Below are positions 63,050 to 64,000 of a DNA stretch of 64,000 nt, in pieces (positions within the stretch are counted from its first letter, which is position 1; every line of letters starts with the position of its first letter). Origin of the DNA: Pseudomonadota bacterium (GTDB lineage: Bacteria > Pseudomonadota > Gammaproteobacteria > Burkholderiales > Burkholderiaceae_C); contig JAIUPQ010000004.1 in NCBI GenBank assembly GCA_020161145.1, positions 237,384 to 301,383 of the forward strand, written 5' to 3'. Made by a program: the position numbers and the translations under genes. Below the pieces are notes generated by a model, which did no database searches, was not told where the DNA came from, and was given only the letters and a program-made list of their open reading frames with translations.

Positions 63050-63376
63050 ATGACCTTTGTCGTCACTGAAGCCTGCATCCGCTGCAAGTACACCGACTGT
63101 GTGGACGTGTGCCCGGTGGACGCGTTCCGTGAGGGCGCCAACTTCCTGGCCATCGATCCCGACGAGTGCATCGACTGCGCCGTCTGCGTACCCGAGTGTC
63201 CGGTGTCGGCCATCTATGCCGAAGAAGACGTGCCGGGTGACCAGCAGGACTTCATCCCCTTGAATGCCGAACTGGCGGCGCGCTGGAAGCCCATCACCCG
63301 CACCAAGCTGGCCCTGCCCGATGCAGATGCCTGGAGCGAGGTCAAGGACAAGCGCAGCGAGCTGGATCGCTCTTGA
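63050..63376 (+). CDS. fdxA: 7Fe ferredoxin FdxA
   Basis: A 108-residue ferredoxin: [16 protein letters not shown] (3Fe-4S-type first motif) and [16 protein letters not shown] (4Fe-4S), followed by the C-terminal extension [16 protein letters not shown] typical of FdxA. A cytoplasmic electron carrier. Ribosome site GGAG. 63377-63404 downstream is too short to hold anything. Confidence 0.93.
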   Translation: MTFVVTEACIRCKYTDCVDVCPVDAFREGANFLAIDPDECIDCAVCVPECPVSAIYAEEDVPGDQQDFIPLNAELAARWKPITRTKLALPDADAWSEVKDKRSELDRS

Positions 63377-63404
63377 ATCAGCCCTGCGTCAGATCGGTCA
63401 AACC

Positions 63405-64000
63405 CTACCTCACCAACGCCAACATCGTCACCGCAATGGCCTGACGAGACGTGGCGAAGGTCTTCTCCACAGCGGTCAGCGCCGCATCAATGACGCGCTT
63501 GCGCAAGGCGGGAGCCAGGGCAGGCGAGCCGGCCTGACTGACCCGCACCAGCAGCCGATTGGCCACCAGCTCCGCCTCACAGGCCAGCGCCTGCCCCGCA
63601 TCCTGGGCCACCTCAAAGCGCACCCGGCGCGCCTGGCTGCGGGCAGCCGGCTGCGGCTCGGCCTCATCCACCACCATGGCCACAGGCGCACTGACCTCCT
63701 GATCGCGGCCAATCGAGCGGCCCCAGCGCAGCTGCAGCCGCCGATCACCCGCAGCCGAGCCCCCACTGGAGGCGCCCCCGCTGGCGCCCGCGCCCTCAGC
63801 CGCCAGCGCCCCCGTCGTCGCCAGCACCGCCTCGGCCCCCGGCGGCAGCGGCGGCAACTCGGGCGGTGGGGGCGGCGGCGGCGTCTGGCTTGGCGGCGCC
63901 TGCCCATTGAGCAGCCCCGACAGCGCCAAATGGCCCGGCGTCCACCCATTGCGCGCCGCCACCCAGGCATCGCGCCCCGTCAAATCCACCGCCCGCCTGA
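63405..64000 (-). CDS. Unknown protein, C-terminal part, open at the right edge
   Basis: About 195 residues are visible (internal GTG at 63989), and the frame stays open to the edge, so the true start is probably outside. It has a Pro-rich linker (PPSQTPPPPPPPELPPLPPG), an Ala/Gly-rich stretch, and a C-terminal region ending AALTAVEKTFATSRQAIAVTMLALVR. I do not recognise the family. Codon pattern is like its neighbours. Confidence 0.5.
   Translation of the reverse strand, partial: RRAVDLTGRDAWVAARNGWTPGHLALSGLLNGQAPPSQTPPPPPPPELPPLPPGAEAVLATTGALAAEGAGASGGASSGGSAAGDRRLQLRWGRSIGRDQEVSAPVAMVVDEAEPQPAARSQARRVRFEVAQDAGQALACEAELVANRLLVRVSQAGSPALAPALRKRVIDAALTAVEKTFATSRQAIAVTMLALVR

Overview
Organism. 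GC is very high, strand-coupled gene chains are common, and the gene set includes a dmp-type phenol hydroxylase/meta-cleavage operon, NirS denitrification, NsrR, DUF1841 and DUF3079 genes. Intergenic palindromes of the CCCCCTCGGGGG / CCGGCNAAGCCGG kind are frequent. Together these point to a betaproteobacterium of the order Burkholderiales, probably a facultatively denitrifying Comamonadaceae-like aromatic degrader. The family-level placement is inference; no rRNA or marker gene lies in the window.

Layout. 1-9.2 kb (minus strand): one tightly coupled chain reading moxR, GNAT acetyltransferase, M13 peptidase, S9 peptidase, VWA protein, tamA, tamB (cut by the window edge). 9.3-12.9 kb: diheme cytochrome c4, then a diguanylate cyclase / HD-GYP pair. 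12.9-24.7 kb: phenol module with a GntR repressor candidate and a sigma54 DmpR-type activator on the minus strand, divergent from dmpKLMNOPQ, catechol 2,3-dioxygenase, dmpD, dmpF, dmpG and dmpI. The dehydrogenase, decarboxylase and hydratase genes of the meta pathway are absent. A 273-bp multi-arm inverted repeat fills the gap to the convergent DUF1841 gene. 25.4-32 kb: a ParA-like remnant, a response regulator - NarX - NarL trio, rlmI, a secreted unknown protein, broken second copies of narX and rlmI, and an Lrp regulator. 32.2-34.3 kb: glmS, whose 3' end runs into an array of about a dozen short hairpins.

34.3-44.3 kb looks like an accessory/defence region. It holds an AvcD-type antiphage dCTP deaminase with a coupled 87-residue partner ORF and its own terminator in AT-richer DNA. 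A thiolase, a DinJ-YafQ toxin-antitoxin pair, and a three-gene patatin / CHAT-protease / metallo-beta-lactamase-fold operon follow. I regard that operon as the best candidate for an undescribed system here.

44.4-64 kb: ccoG; a MocR regulator coupled to a winged-helix/NTPase regulator; two tandem small paralogous peptides; gloA; a GDSL hydrolase. Then comes the denitrification block nirS-nirM-nirC-nirF-nirDL-nirG-nirH-nirJ, nirN and norE/norF-like genes, with CRP/FNR-type boxes before nirS and nirN. After that: an orphan ParD, a DUF3079 - hemerythrin - nsrR nitrosative-stress operon, fdxA, and a partial unknown gene at the right edge.

How it works together. Phenol is hydroxylated by the DmpK-P complex and cleaved to 2-hydroxymuconic semialdehyde. 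DmpD and DmpG/DmpF finish the hydrolytic branch, given a hydratase from elsewhere. NarX/NarL and CRP/FNR-type sites would switch the cell to nitrate/nitrite respiration, NirS and its heme d1 genes reduce nitrite to NO, and the NsrR operon handles NO stress.
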